A DNA stretch of 64,000 nt from Streptomyces sp. NBC_00464 (GCF_036013915.1 NZ_CP107899.1:2170001-2234000); one strand, 5' to 3'; shown: positions 16,472 to 26,027, counted from the stretch's first letter. Notes: generated by a model from the letters alone, not told the origin. A program made the numbers and translations.

Positions 16472-16538
16472 CCCCGCCGCACAGCACCGCCCCCTCCGGA
16501 CAAGAGCGCATCGGAGGGGGCGGTGCTGTGCGGCGGGG
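16472..16538. terminator. 27-bp perfect hairpin terminator after mycoredoxin
   Basis: Arms 16472-16498 and 16512-16538 are fully complementary over 27 bp with a 13-nt loop. It starts one base after the mycoredoxin stop. No T-tract follows; such long GC stems are common Streptomyces terminators and can act in both directions. Confidence 0.85.
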
Positions 16539-16637
16539 GCGGCGGCCGCCGGCCCCGACCCCGGCCCTGGGCGGACTGCGGCCGCCCCCCGGCCCCGGGC
16601 GGACGGCGCCCCCGCCCCCGCCCTCGGCCGGACGCGG

Positions 16638-17801
16638 TCAGCCCGCCGGGAGGAACGCGTCGAGGATGTCGGCCAGCGGGCCGGACTGTTCGAGGCTCTG
16701 CATGTGCGGTGCGCGCGGAAGCTCCCGGTAGACGGAGCCGGGGATGCGCTCGGCGACCCCGGACATGAACGTGGGCGGCGCGGCTGCGTCGAGTTCTCCG
16801 GCGACGACCAGGGTCGGTGCCGGAAAGTCCCGGAGCCGGTCCCGCACGTCGAGGGTCTTGTAAGCCCGCCAGGTGGCGGCCCAGTCGGCCGGATCGAAAC
16901 AGCGGATACGCTCGCGGGCGTACCGCACGCCCCAGGCGTTGTCGGCAAGGGCCTCGGGAGTGAACCAGCGGGTGAGGGTCGGCGCGATCTGGGCGTTCAT
17001 GCCCTCGGTCTCGCCCGCGCGGGCCCGGGATTCGAAGGCCTCGGGGATCGGGTGGTCAGGAGCTCCCAGGAGTGCGAGGGATGCGACCCGCTCGGGGTGC
17101 AGGACAGCGGCGGTCTGGCCGATCGCGCCGCCGATGGACAATCCGACGATGTGCGCCCGCTCCAGTTCCAGGGTGTCGAGCACGCCCACCAGGTCGGTGC
17201 CGAGACCGGACATGTCGGTGGCGGCGGGCGCGCCGGCAGCCGCCCCGTGGCCACGGACGTCGTAGGCGAAAACCCTCCGCCCCGCAGCCAGCCGCTCCAT
17301 GACCGGCTCCCACATCCGCCAGTCGACGCCCAGCGAGTGGATCAGGACCACGGGCGGTCCGTCGTCGCCCCGCTGTGCCACCACGGTGTCGTGGTCGCCC
17401 AGCCCGACCGGGCGCAGCGGCGCCGGCCTGGGCAGTCCTGCTGCGGTCAGCACCTCGTCGACGACTGCCAGCGCGTTCAGCGCGCGCGGCAGACCGGCAT
17501 AGAGCGCCACGTGCTCGCACAGGGCGAGCAGTTCCGAGGCAGCGTGGCCCTGGTGCAGTGCCGCACGGGTGTGGGTGGCGAGCTGGCCCTCGGCACCGCC
17601 GAGCGCGGCCAGGACCGCCACCGTCACGAGCTCCCGCTCGGCCCGTCCCAGTTCGGGACGGGCGACCACTCCCGCGGCCGCGTAGTCGACGAGGGTGGCG
17701 TACATCTGCGGCGACTGCTCCCGGATCTGCGCCAGGGCGTCCTCGGCCGGCACCCCGGTCAAGCCCTCGTAGGCGCGTCGCCCACGTGCATGGTGATCCA
17801 T
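16638..17801 (-). CDS. Fusion of carboxymuconolactone decarboxylase domain (N) and alpha/beta hydrolase (C)
   Basis: A 387-residue bifunctional protein. Residues 1-~125 are a CMD-fold domain (LGRAERELVTVAVLAALGG, then LATHTRAALHQGH), and ~150-387 an alpha/beta hydrolase of the 3-oxoadipate enol-lactonase type (HSLGVDWRMW oxyanion loop, nucleophile elbow GLSIGG, acid GELDAAAP, His in APHMQSLE). The order is the reverse of PcaL, where the lactonase precedes the decarboxylase. ATG at 17801 with GGGAG 6 nt upstream. A LysR gene lies directly upstream on the same strand. A beta-ketoadipate-like reaction is inferred; no other pca genes are present. Confidence 0.85.
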   Translation of the reverse strand: MDHHARGRRAYEGLTGVPAEDALAQIREQSPQMYATLVDYAAAGVVARPELGRAERELVTVAVLAALGGAEGQLATHTRAALHQGHAASELLALCEHVALYAGLPRALNALAVVDEVLTAAGLPRPAPLRPVGLGDHDTVVAQRGDDGPPVVLIHSLGVDWRMWEPVMERLAAGRRVFAYDVRGHGAAAGAPAATDMSGLGTDLVGVLDTLELERAHIVGLSIGGAIGQTAAVLHPERVASLALLGAPDHPIPEAFESRARAGETEGMNAQIAPTLTRWFTPEALADNAWGVRYARERIRCFDPADWAATWRAYKTLDVRDRLRDFPAPTLVVAGELDAAAPPTFMSGVAERIPGSVYRELPRAPHMQSLEQSGPLADILDAFLPAG

Positions 17802-17884
17802 CGCGTGCTCCCGTTCCTCGGACTCCTTACGACGATCATCGAGGGGCACCGGGCCGTACGTCCAAGATTCTTTCGGACTGGCCG

Positions 17885-18835
17885 TCAGTCGTCGCAGGTA
17901 TCACCAGACCGGCTCCGTGTCCCGCTGCCGCCCCTGCCGTCATGGGCCTGCTTGAGTTCGGGGTGACCGGTTACGAAGGCGATGAACGCGGACAGTGCCG
18001 GGCCCGGCCGGCGCAGCGCCGACCATGCCAGCGCGGGTGTCCAGGTGGGTTCGGGATCGAGGTCCATCACGTGCACCGGCTGCCCGGGCTCCAGGGCGAC
18101 GGATCGCGGGATGACGGCCACGGCCACCCCGAGGCCGGCCAGGGCGCGGGCCGTCGCGGTGTCCCGTGTCTCGAAGCGGAACCGCGGCCGGGCCCCCGCC
18201 GCGTCCAGCGCCGCCAGGACGATGTCCCGCACGACCGACCCGGGTGGATAGGCGACCAGGTCGACGCCGTCGAGGGCGGCGACGGGCACGCGGTCCTGGC
18301 GGGACCAGGGCCCGGAGGCCGCGGCGATCAGCACCAGCGGTTCCTCGCCCAGCGGCCGGAAAACCAGGCGGGGATCGTCCAGCCGCTCCGACACGGCGGC
18401 GGTCGCCGCGTCGAGGCGTCCCGCGTGCAGGCCGGCCACCATCTCCTCGCTGGTCATCTCCCGCAGCTCCACCTCCACGCCGGGGTGGACGCCGCTGAAC
18501 TCGGTCAGCACCCGGGCCAGGCGCACGGTGAGACCACGGGCACTGCCGAGCCGGATGCGGCCGCGCGTGCCGTCCGCCCAGCCGCGCATCTCCTCCTCGA
18601 CCGCAGCCAGGTCGGAGAGGATGCGCTCGGCGCTCTCCAGCAGCATCGCACCGGCCGCTGTGAGCTCGACCCGGTGCTTGTCGCGCTCGAACAGGGTCAC
18701 GCCCAGCTGCCGTTCCATCTTGCGGATCTGCTGCGACAGGGCGGGCTGCGCGATCCGGAGCACCGCGGCGGCCCGGGTGAAGTTCAGCTCCAGGGCCACG
18801 GCCCGGACATACTCCAGTTGACGCGAACTGATCAT
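17885..18835 (-). CDS. LysR-family transcriptional regulator
   Basis: A 316-residue LysR protein: N-terminal winged HTH (residues ~1-60, QLEYVRAVALELNFTRAA, AQPALSQQIRKMERQLG) and a two-lobed effector domain. The tail after ~295 is polar and disordered. It lies 83 nt upstream of the CMD-hydrolase gene on the same strand and probably controls it. The ATG overlaps a small palindrome, GACAG-TG-CTGTC, centred just before the start, a possible autoregulatory site. The ribosome site is poor. Confidence 0.9.
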   Translation of the reverse strand: MISSRQLEYVRAVALELNFTRAAAVLRIAQPALSQQIRKMERQLGVTLFERDKHRVELTAAGAMLLESAERILSDLAAVEEEMRGWADGTRGRIRLGSARGLTVRLARVLTEFSGVHPGVEVELREMTSEEMVAGLHAGRLDAATAAVSERLDDPRLVFRPLGEEPLVLIAAASGPWSRQDRVPVAALDGVDLVAYPPGSVVRDIVLAALDAAGARPRFRFETRDTATARALAGLGVAVAVIPRSVALEPGQPVHVMDLDPEPTWTPALAWSALRRPGPALSAFIAFVTGHPELKQAHDGRGGSGTRSRSGDTCDD

Positions 18836-18884
18836 GACAGCACTGTCTCACCGCACCGTTCCGCCGGCCGCCACGCGGTCCGGA

Positions 18885-19010
18885 GGGGGCCGAAGAGGGG
18901 CCGGGGAGGGCCGGGGAGGGGCCGGGGAGGGGCCGGGGAGGGCCAGGGAGGGGGCCGGGGAGGGGCCGGGGAGGGCCAGGGAGGGGGCCGGGGAGGGGCC
19001 GGGCGGTCGG
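18885..19010. repeat. G-rich tandem repeat tract (33-bp period)
   Basis: About 125 bp built from GGGGCCGGGGA-like units; a longer unit containing GGCCAGGGAGGGGGCC recurs with a 33-bp period (CCA at 18943 and 18976). The plus strand has many G3-G5 runs, which could form G-quadruplexes. It lies between the LysR start and the nudC end. Confidence 0.85.
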
Positions 19011-19043
19011 AACAGTCCGATCCCCTGCCCTCGGCGGACGGGG

Positions 19044-19988
19044 TCAGCTCGCGCGGACCGGCTTCGGGAGCGGCTTGCCGTACCAGATCTCGATCAGACG
19101 GGCGGCGATCGAGATGCCGAACGGCGGCAGGATCTCGCCCGACTCGAAGGCGGCCGTCAGCTCCTCGCGGGAGAACCAGCGCGCCTCCTCGATCTCCTCT
19201 CCGTCGACGTTGATGTCGAACGTCGTGGCCCGTGCCATGAAGCCGAGCATCAGGCTGGAGGGGAACGGCCACGGCTGGCTGGCGATGTACTCGACCTCGC
19301 CGACCGTGATGCCCGCTTCCTCGAACACCTCGCGGGCCACGGACTGCTCGATCGACTCGCCCGGCTCGACGAAACCGGCCAGCGTGGAGAACCGGCCCTC
19401 GGGCCAGTGCACCTGGCGGCCCAGCAGGGCGCGGTCCTGGTCGTCGGTGACGAGCATGATGACCGCGGGGTCGGTGCGCGGGTAGTGCTCGGCGCCGCAG
19501 GCCTGGCAGCGGCGGATGTGGCCGGCCGCGGCGATGACCGTGCGTTCGCCGCAGCGCGAGCAGAAGCGGTGCAGCCGCTGCCAGTTCTCCAGCGCCACCG
19601 CGTGCACCATCAGACCGGCGTCGCGGGCGCCGAGGAGCAGGCCCGCCTCGCGCAGGCCCGCGGGGCGCGCCGACTGGTCCATGCGGCCCGGCAGCGTGTC
19701 CTTCTGGAGGGCGAAGTAGCTGACCCCGTCGTCATCGGTGCCGAGGAAGTAGCGGTGGGTCTCGGTGACCGGTGCCTCGAAGGCGGGAGTCATCACGAGT
19801 TCGGTGCCGTCGGCGGTGTCGTCGATCAGCACCTGCCCGCCGGAGACGACGAAGACCCGGGTCGTCGGGTGGCTCCACGCGGCGGACAGCCAGGCCTCGT
19901 CGAGGCGGTGGTGCGCGGCGCGGTCGATACCGCTCGGCGCGGTCAGACCGATGGGACGGTCCGTGGTGGCGTTGTCGAAGGTGCTCAC
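19044..19988 (-). CDS. nudC: NAD(P)H pyrophosphatase / RNA decapping hydrolase NudC
   Basis: A 314-residue NudC. The central zinc ribbon is CSRCGE ... CQACGAEHYP, followed by the Nudix box GFVEPGESIEQSVAREVFEEAGI (in two parts) and the NADH-specific signature SQPWPFPSSLMLGF. It hydrolyses NADH to NMNH and AMP and in other bacteria removes NAD caps from RNA. The GTG at 19988 has AGGAA 6 nt upstream. It is the last gene of the adnB-dipeptidase-nudC run. Counterpart of Rv3199c. Confidence 0.95.
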   Translation of the reverse strand: MSTFDNATTDRPIGLTAPSGIDRAAHHRLDEAWLSAAWSHPTTRVFVVSGGQVLIDDTADGTELVMTPAFEAPVTETHRYFLGTDDDGVSYFALQKDTLPGRMDQSARPAGLREAGLLLGARDAGLMVHAVALENWQRLHRFCSRCGERTVIAAAGHIRRCQACGAEHYPRTDPAVIMLVTDDQDRALLGRQVHWPEGRFSTLAGFVEPGESIEQSVAREVFEEAGITVGEVEYIASQPWPFPSSLMLGFMARATTFDINVDGEEIEEARWFSREELTAAFESGEILPPFGISIAARLIEIWYGKPLPKPVRAS

Positions 19989-20032
19989 AGGTGCTTCCTA
20001 CTCCCCCGGGATGGATCGGGTGTTCAGAGGAT

Positions 20033-21427
20033 TCAGCGGAGTGCGGCTGCCAGTTCGCCCCAGAGGTGGGCGGTGGTCTCCACACCCTTGAACAGCAGGT
20101 CGAGTTCGACCTTCTCGTTGGGGGCGTGCCAGCCGTCGGACGGTACGGAGATGCCCAGGAAGAGGACGGGGGCGCCGAGTACGTCCTGCAGATCGGCGGC
20201 GGGTCCCGAGCCTCCTTCGCGGGTGAAGAGGATCTTCTGGCCGAAGGCCCGTCCCATGGCACGGGCAACGGCCTGCAGCGCGGGATGGTCCAGGGGCGTC
20301 AGGCAGGGGCGGGTGGCCGGGAGGAAGGTGATCCGGTGGCGGATTCCGGCCGGGATGCGGTCCTCGGCCCAGGCCTGGACGGCCTGCTGGACGTGGTCCG
20401 GGTCCTGGCCGGCGACCAGGCGGAAGCTGATCTTGACCCGGGCGGAGGACGGGATGATCGTCTTGCTTCCCGCGCCCTGGTAGCCGCCGCCGATGCCGTT
20501 GACCTCGGCGGTGGGCCGGGCCCAGATCCGCTCCAGCGTGGAGTGGCCGGCCTCGCCGGAGGCCGCCTGCGACTTGGCGGTACGCAGCCAGGTGGCCTCG
20601 TCGAAGGGCAGCTCGGCGAAGAGGGCGCGTTCGGTATCGGTGAGCTCGGCCACGCCGTCGTAGAAGCCGGGTACGGCGACCCGGCCGTCGGGGTCGTGGA
20701 GCGCCGCGACAAGGCGGGCGATCTCCGTCGCGGGGTTGGGGACGGCGCCGCCGAACGATCCGGAGTGGATGTCCTGCTCCGGCCCGTGCAGCTCGATCTC
20801 GCACTCGGCGAGGCCCCGCATGCCGGTGCAGACGGTCGGGGTCGTCTCGTCCCACATGCCGGTGTCGGAGACGATCACGGCGTCGGCGGTGAGACGGTCG
20901 GCCCGCTGCTCCACCAGGGCGCGGAAGTGCGGGGAGCCGGACTCCTCCTCGCCCTCGACGAGAAGCTTGAGGTGGACGGCGGGGGCGGTGCGGCCGGTGG
21001 TGGCGAGGTGGGCCCGGAGGCCGAGGGTGTGGAAGAACACCTGTCCCTTGTCGTCGGCCGCGCCGCGCCCGTACATCCTGCCGTCGCGGATCACCGGTTC
21101 GAACGGGTCGGTGTCCCAGCCGTCCTCACGGGCGGCGGGCTGCACGTCGTGGTGTCCGTACACGAGGACCGTGGGGGCGTCCGGGTCGTCGGAAGGCCAC
21201 TCGGCGAAGACGGCGGGTGCGCCGTCCGTCTCCCAGACCTCGGCGACCGGGAAGCCGGTCTCCTTCAGCTTGGCGGACAGCCATGCGGCACTGCGCCGTA
21301 CGTCCCCGTCGTGCTCCGGCTGCGCGGATACGGAGGGGATGCGCAGCCACTCGGCGAGGTCGTCGAGAAAGGCTTCGCGGTGCTGCTCGGTGTACGTACG
21401 GACGGCGCTGTCCGGGGTGTCGCTCAT
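20033..21427 (-). CDS. M20-family metallodipeptidase
   Basis: A 464-residue M20 dipeptidase of the carnosinase/CNDP-like group. Zinc ligands and catalytic acids are visible: VYGHHDVQPA (His, Asp), GRGAADDKG (bridging Asp), EGEEESGSP (catalytic Glu, metal Glu) and SDTGMW. ATG at 21427, 10 nt after the adnB stop codon, so translation is probably coupled. Cytoplasmic; dipeptide specificity unknown. Confidence 0.92.
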   Translation of the reverse strand: MSDTPDSAVRTYTEQHREAFLDDLAEWLRIPSVSAQPEHDGDVRRSAAWLSAKLKETGFPVAEVWETDGAPAVFAEWPSDDPDAPTVLVYGHHDVQPAAREDGWDTDPFEPVIRDGRMYGRGAADDKGQVFFHTLGLRAHLATTGRTAPAVHLKLLVEGEEESGSPHFRALVEQRADRLTADAVIVSDTGMWDETTPTVCTGMRGLAECEIELHGPEQDIHSGSFGGAVPNPATEIARLVAALHDPDGRVAVPGFYDGVAELTDTERALFAELPFDEATWLRTAKSQAASGEAGHSTLERIWARPTAEVNGIGGGYQGAGSKTIIPSSARVKISFRLVAGQDPDHVQQAVQAWAEDRIPAGIRHRITFLPATRPCLTPLDHPALQAVARAMGRAFGQKILFTREGGSGPAADLQDVLGAPVLFLGISVPSDGWHAPNEKVELDLLFKGVETTAHLWGELAAALR

Positions 21428-21437
21428 GACCTTCAGC

Positions 21438-24400
21438 TTATCCGCCCGCGGGAGGTGGCTCGTCCAGGAGGATGCGCTCCAGTTCCGGGCGGCCGGGAAG
21501 GCGGGCGGGGCGGACGCTCTCGCCGCTGCGCACGAAGAGGAAGGTGGCCGTGACGTCGGTGAGCGGCAGCCCGTGCAGTTCGGCCCAGGCGAGGCGGTAG
21601 ACGGCGAGCTGGAGGGGGTCGGCGGTGTTGGTGCGGCTGGTCTTCCAGTCGACGATCTCGTACGTGTCCCCCGTGCGGTACACCGCGTCGATGCGGCCCC
21701 GGATGATCCGTCCGGCCAGCGTGATCTGGAAGGGTGTCTCGACGCGGTACGGGGTCCGGCGGGCGTACGGGGTGCGCTCGAAGGCCTCCTTGAGCTCGGC
21801 GAGATCGCGCTCGTCGGCGATGTCGGCGTCGCTCTCGTCGCCGCCGGGCAGCTCGTCGGGGCCGAGCATGGGCAGCGGCAGCTCCTCGAAGCGGGACTCG
21901 ACCCAGGCGTGGAAGCGGGTGCCGCGGCGGGCGGCGGGCTGCGGGGGGCGGGGCATGGGGCGGGCCAGCTCCTGGGCGAAGCCGTCGGGGTCGTCGGCGA
22001 GGCGCAGCAGCTGGGTGGCCGAGAGCGAGGCGGGCACGAGGACGTCGCGCACGGTGGCGCGGGCACGGCGCAGCTCCCCGGCGAGGGCGTCGAGGTCGCG
22101 GTCCCAGGAGGCGAGGGTGCGGGACTCCTCGGGGGTGAGGCGCGCGGGCACCCGCTCGGGGGCGCGGGCCGCCGGGACGTGCGGGGTGACGGGGGGCCGG
22201 GGCATGTCGTCGTCATCGGGGAAGGGCGCGTCGTCCAGGAAGGGGTCGTCCTCGGGGAACGGCTCGTCGTCCGGGAACGGCTCGTCGTCCGGGAAGCCCT
22301 CTTCGAAGGCGGGCTCGTCCGGCGGGGGCGGCTCCGTCGCCGCGTACGCCTCGGGCACCGGGCCCGCCGTGGCCAGCGCCTCCAGATGGGCCATCACCGT
22401 GTCCGCGGCGGCCCGGCGGCGGGCCAGCGCGGCGGTGTCCAGCGGCAGCGGCCAGGCGTGGTCGGCCGTGGCCTCGCCGAGGGCCGGGTTCTCCTCGTCC
22501 TCGGCCGGTTCGTCCGCCCACGCCTCGATCTCGCCGTACCCGGCCGCGCAGTGCTCGTACAGCGCGTCCAGAAAGGCCGAGGGGCCGCGCGGCTTCTTCT
22601 GGCTCGGGCCCCACCAGTGGCCGGAGCCGAGCAGCAGGGTGCGGGGCCGGGTGAAGGTGACATAGCCGAGGCGGAGCTCCTCGGTGTGCTGGTGCTCCTT
22701 CATCTCCGCCTTGAAGTCCTTGAGCCCCTTGGCGTCGAGGGAGTGGACGACAGGCAGCGTGGCCGTGTCGCCGCGCAGCGCGTGCGGGAGGACGTGGGAC
22801 TGGGAGGTCCAGGCGTCCCGGGACTGGCCACTGGGGAACTGGCCGGTGACCAGGCCGGGGACGGCGACGACGTCCCATTCCAGGCCCTTGGACTTGTGGG
22901 CCGTGAGGACCTTGACGGTGTTCTCGCCGCCGGGCAGCGCGTTGTCCAGGCCCTTCTCGTACTGCACGGCGGTACGCAGGAAGCCGAGGAAGGCGAGCAG
23001 TGTCGCCTCCCCGTCGACGGCGGCGAACCGGGCGGCGACGTCGAGGAAGTTGGCGAGGGTCTCGCGGCGGCGGGCGGCCAGGGCCTGCGGCGAGGCGGAG
23101 AGCTCGACCTCCAGACCGGTGGTGGCGAGGACCCGGTGCAGGACGTCCATCAGCGGGTCGGCGAGCGAGCGGCGCAGGTCGCGCAGCTCGGTGGCCAGGC
23201 GGGCGAAGCGGATGCGGGCCTCGGCGGAGAACGGCAGGCGGTCGTCCTGTTCGCCGCCGGAGTCGAGGAAGGTGTCCAGGGCGTCCGCGAGGGAGATCAC
23301 CTCGGCCGGGTCGATGCCCTCGACGGCCTCGGCCAGCCGGCGGTCGGGGTCGAAGTCGTCGTCGGTGTGGGAGGCGCGGTGGACGAGGAGGCGGGCGCGG
23401 CGGCCGAGCAGGGCCAGGTCGCGGGGGCCGATCCGCCAGCGGGGGCCGGTGAGCAGCCGGACCAGGGAGGCGTTGGCCCCCGGATCCTGGAGGACCTCGC
23501 AGACGGCCACGAGGTCGGCGACCTCGGGGAGGTGGAGCAGCCCGGAGAGGCCGACGACCTCGACCGGGATGTCCCGGGCGACGAGCGCGGCCTGGATCTC
23601 GGGGAAGTCACCGGCGGTGCGGCACAGGACGGCGATCTCGCCGGGGGCCTTGCCGGTGCGCACGAGGTGGGCGAGGGAGTCGGCGAGCCAGTCGATCTCC
23701 TCGGCGTGGGTGCGCAGCAGCGCGCAGCGGACGAGGCCGTCGTGCTCGGCGCCCGGGGCGGGGCGCAGGGCCTCGACGCCCTCGTGCATGGCGCGCAGGG
23801 GTGCGGCGAGTCCGTTGGCGAGGTGCAGGAGGCGGCCGCCGCTGCGGCGGTTCTCGCTGAGGGAGTAGCGGGCGGCCGGGGTGCCGTCGGCGTGCGGGAA
23901 GTGGCTCGGGAAGTCGTCGAGGTTGGCGACGGAGGCGCCGCGCCAGCCGTAGATGGCCTGGCAGGGGTCGCCGACCGCGGTGACGGCGTGCCCGGACGCG
24001 GTGCCGTCGGGGCCGCTGCCGAAGAGGGCGGAGAGCAGGAGGCGCTGGGCGACGGAGGTGTCCTGGTACTCGTCGAGCAGGACGACCCGGTACTCCTCGC
24101 GCAGGATCGCGCCGACCTCGGGGCGGGTGAGGGCGAGCTGCGCGGAGAGGGCGATCTGGTCGCCGAAGTCGAGGAGGTCGCGGCTGCGCTTCGCCTCCCG
24201 GTAGCGGCTGGTCAGTGAGAGCAGCTCGCGGCGGGCCTCGGCGGTCTCGGGGATCTTGCGCAGTTCCGCGTTGCTGAGCCTGGCGGTCTCCAGGGCGCGG
24301 AGCAGCTCGGTGTCGTACTCCGTGAGCTGTTCGGGACGTACGAGATGTTCGGCGAGCTCGGCGTCCAGGGCCAGCAGATCGCTGACCAGGGTGGGGAACG

Positions 24401-24884
24401 ACCTGGTCAGGGCCGGGTAGGGGCCGGGCGCCGCGCGCAGCACGCGGGCGGCGAGCTGGTAGCGGGTGGCGTCGGCGAGGAGGCGGGTGGTGGGTTCGAG
24501 TCCTATCCGCAGCCCGTGCTCGGTGAGGAGCCGGCCGGCGAAGGCGTGGTACGTGGAGATGCCGGGTTCGCCCGGGGGGTTGTCCGGGTCGATGGTGTCC
24601 GGGTCGGTGACCCCGGCGGCGATCAGGGCCTTGCGGACGCGCTCGGCGAGCTCGCCGGCCGCCTTGTTGGTGAAGGTGAGCCCGAGAACCTGCTCGGGGG
24701 CGACCTGACCGGTCCCGACCAGCCACACCACGCGGGCCGCCATCACCGTGGTCTTCCCCGACCCGGCTCCGGCGACGATCACCTGCGGGGCGGGCGGCGC
24801 GATGATGCACGCCGTCTGCTCCGGGGTGAAGGGGATCCCGAGAAGCTCCTTGAGCTGTTCGGGATCAGTGATACGCGAGGTCAC
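21438..24884 (-). CDS. adnB: AdnB-like UvrD/REP helicase with RecB-type nuclease domain
   Basis: A 1148-residue helicase-nuclease. Motor motifs: AGAGSGKT (Walker A), LLDEYQDTSV (II), VGDPCQAIYGWRGA (III), LTAHKSKGLEWDVVAVPG (V). The C-terminal PD-(D/E)XK nuclease is intact: RGRIDAVYRT, YEIVDWKTS and QLAVYRLAW. A Pro/Asp/Glu-rich acidic linker separates motor and nuclease. In mycobacteria AdnA and AdnB form a heterodimeric end-resection motor. The GTG at 24884 is the first start before the conserved N-terminus. Here it is separated from the adnA-like gene by a plus-strand methyltransferase gene. Counterpart of Rv3201c by position. Confidence 0.85.
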   Translation of the reverse strand: MTSRITDPEQLKELLGIPFTPEQTACIIAPPAPQVIVAGAGSGKTTVMAARVVWLVGTGQVAPEQVLGLTFTNKAAGELAERVRKALIAAGVTDPDTIDPDNPPGEPGISTYHAFAGRLLTEHGLRIGLEPTTRLLADATRYQLAARVLRAAPGPYPALTRSFPTLVSDLLALDAELAEHLVRPEQLTEYDTELLRALETARLSNAELRKIPETAEARRELLSLTSRYREAKRSRDLLDFGDQIALSAQLALTRPEVGAILREEYRVVLLDEYQDTSVAQRLLLSALFGSGPDGTASGHAVTAVGDPCQAIYGWRGASVANLDDFPSHFPHADGTPAARYSLSENRRSGGRLLHLANGLAAPLRAMHEGVEALRPAPGAEHDGLVRCALLRTHAEEIDWLADSLAHLVRTGKAPGEIAVLCRTAGDFPEIQAALVARDIPVEVVGLSGLLHLPEVADLVAVCEVLQDPGANASLVRLLTGPRWRIGPRDLALLGRRARLLVHRASHTDDDFDPDRRLAEAVEGIDPAEVISLADALDTFLDSGGEQDDRLPFSAEARIRFARLATELRDLRRSLADPLMDVLHRVLATTGLEVELSASPQALAARRRETLANFLDVAARFAAVDGEATLLAFLGFLRTAVQYEKGLDNALPGGENTVKVLTAHKSKGLEWDVVAVPGLVTGQFPSGQSRDAWTSQSHVLPHALRGDTATLPVVHSLDAKGLKDFKAEMKEHQHTEELRLGYVTFTRPRTLLLGSGHWWGPSQKKPRGPSAFLDALYEHCAAGYGEIEAWADEPAEDEENPALGEATADHAWPLPLDTAALARRRAAADTVMAHLEALATAGPVPEAYAATEPPPPDEPAFEEGFPDDEPFPDDEPFPEDDPFLDDAPFPDDDDMPRPPVTPHVPAARAPERVPARLTPEESRTLASWDRDLDALAGELRRARATVRDVLVPASLSATQLLRLADDPDGFAQELARPMPRPPQPAARRGTRFHAWVESRFEELPLPMLGPDELPGGDESDADIADERDLAELKEAFERTPYARRTPYRVETPFQITLAGRIIRGRIDAVYRTGDTYEIVDWKTSRTNTADPLQLAVYRLAWAELHGLPLTDVTATFLFVRSGESVRPARLPGRPELERILLDEPPPAGG

Positions 24885-25056
24885 TCCACAGAGGCTAACC
24901 GGCGGGTCCGACAACCCACGAAGTCGCGAGGGGCGGCGTGCGGGACCCGGCGGAGTCCGGGAAGTGCCTCGCCCCGGACCCCATGACCGGTCTAGGTTGC
25001 ATCTGATCACCACCGATCACCACTGAACGCATCAACAGCCTTACGAGGACGGTCAT

Positions 25057-25962
25057 ATGAGCGCCGACGCACCCGCCACTGACGCCGCAGAGCTCAGGAA
25101 GCGGATCGATACGACGAAGGCGCACCCCGCACGGGTCTATGACGTATTTCTCGGCGGCAAGGACAACTACCCGGCCGACCGTGAGGCCGCGGCCATGGCC
25201 CTGTCCGCCAATCCGCGCGGGTATCTCACCGTGCGGCACAACCGGGACTTCATGCGGCGGGCGGTCACGCTCGCCGCGAAGGACGGCATCCGGCAGTTCC
25301 TGGATGTCGGGACCGGGCTGCCGACCCAGCAGAACGTGCACCAGATCGCCCAGTCGATCGCCCCCGATTCGCGGGTGCTGTACGTCGACAACGACCCGGT
25401 CGTCCTCGTGCACGCGCAGGCCCTGCTCACCAGCGGGCCCGAGGGCCGCACCGAGTACATCGAGGCGGACCTGCGCGACCCCGCCAGGATCCTCGAAGCC
25501 GCCCGCCGCACCCTCGACCTCGACCGCCCCGTCGCCCTCGTCCTCGCCGCCGTCCTCCACTTCATCGAGGACGAGGCCGCCTACCCGATCGTCGAGCAGC
25601 TCCTGGACGCACTGGCGCCCGGCAGCTTTCTCGTACTGAGCAATGTCAGCTCGGACCTCAATCCCGAGCAGGTCGGACAGGTGACGAAGGCGTTCAAGGA
25701 GCGCGGTTTCGCCATGGTCCGCCGCTCGCACGCGCAGGTCGAGCGTTTCGTGACGGACAACGGTCTGGAGATGCTCGACCCCGGAGTCGTCCCGGTGCAC
25801 CGCTGGCGTCCCGAGCAGGTCGTCGATCTGCCCGAGTCCGCGGACCCGGATCCGGAGTTCGTGGCGGGACTGGACGAGCTGGACCGGACGCGTTACCAGG
25901 GGATCAACGACGTCACGGACGCGGACGTCAGTGTGTACGGAGTGATGGCCCGCAAGCCCTGA
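25057..25962 (+). CDS. SAM-dependent methyltransferase, DUF574 (Methyltransf_19) family
   Basis: A 301-residue class I-like methyltransferase. Family text: AHPARVYDVFLGGKDNYPADR, a SAM-binding FLDVGTGLPTQQNVHQIAQ, YVDNDPVVL and VLAAVLHFIEDE. This group is greatly expanded in Streptomyces and its substrates are unknown. ATG at 25057 with GAGGA 7 nt upstream. It is inserted on the opposite strand between the adnA- and adnB-like genes, which are adjacent in mycobacteria. Confidence 0.9.
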   Translation: MSADAPATDAAELRKRIDTTKAHPARVYDVFLGGKDNYPADREAAAMALSANPRGYLTVRHNRDFMRRAVTLAAKDGIRQFLDVGTGLPTQQNVHQIAQSIAPDSRVLYVDNDPVVLVHAQALLTSGPEGRTEYIEADLRDPARILEAARRTLDLDRPVALVLAAVLHFIEDEAAYPIVEQLLDALAPGSFLVLSNVSSDLNPEQVGQVTKAFKERGFAMVRRSHAQVERFVTDNGLEMLDPGVVPVHRWRPEQVVDLPESADPDPEFVAGLDELDRTRYQGINDVTDADVSVYGVMARKP

Positions 25963-26027
25963 GGCCCCGGGCGGGGCGGGCGCGGCTCTCTCCAGGACGT
26001 GCCGTGCCCGCCCTGGCCGGGCGCGGC

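Noticed and set aside
20736..24218. A 1160-codon open frame on the plus strand
   Set aside because: It is antisense to the dipeptidase and adnB-like genes, with Gly/Ala/Val-Glu-Gly composition typical of shadow frames in very GC-rich DNA and no recognisable domain.
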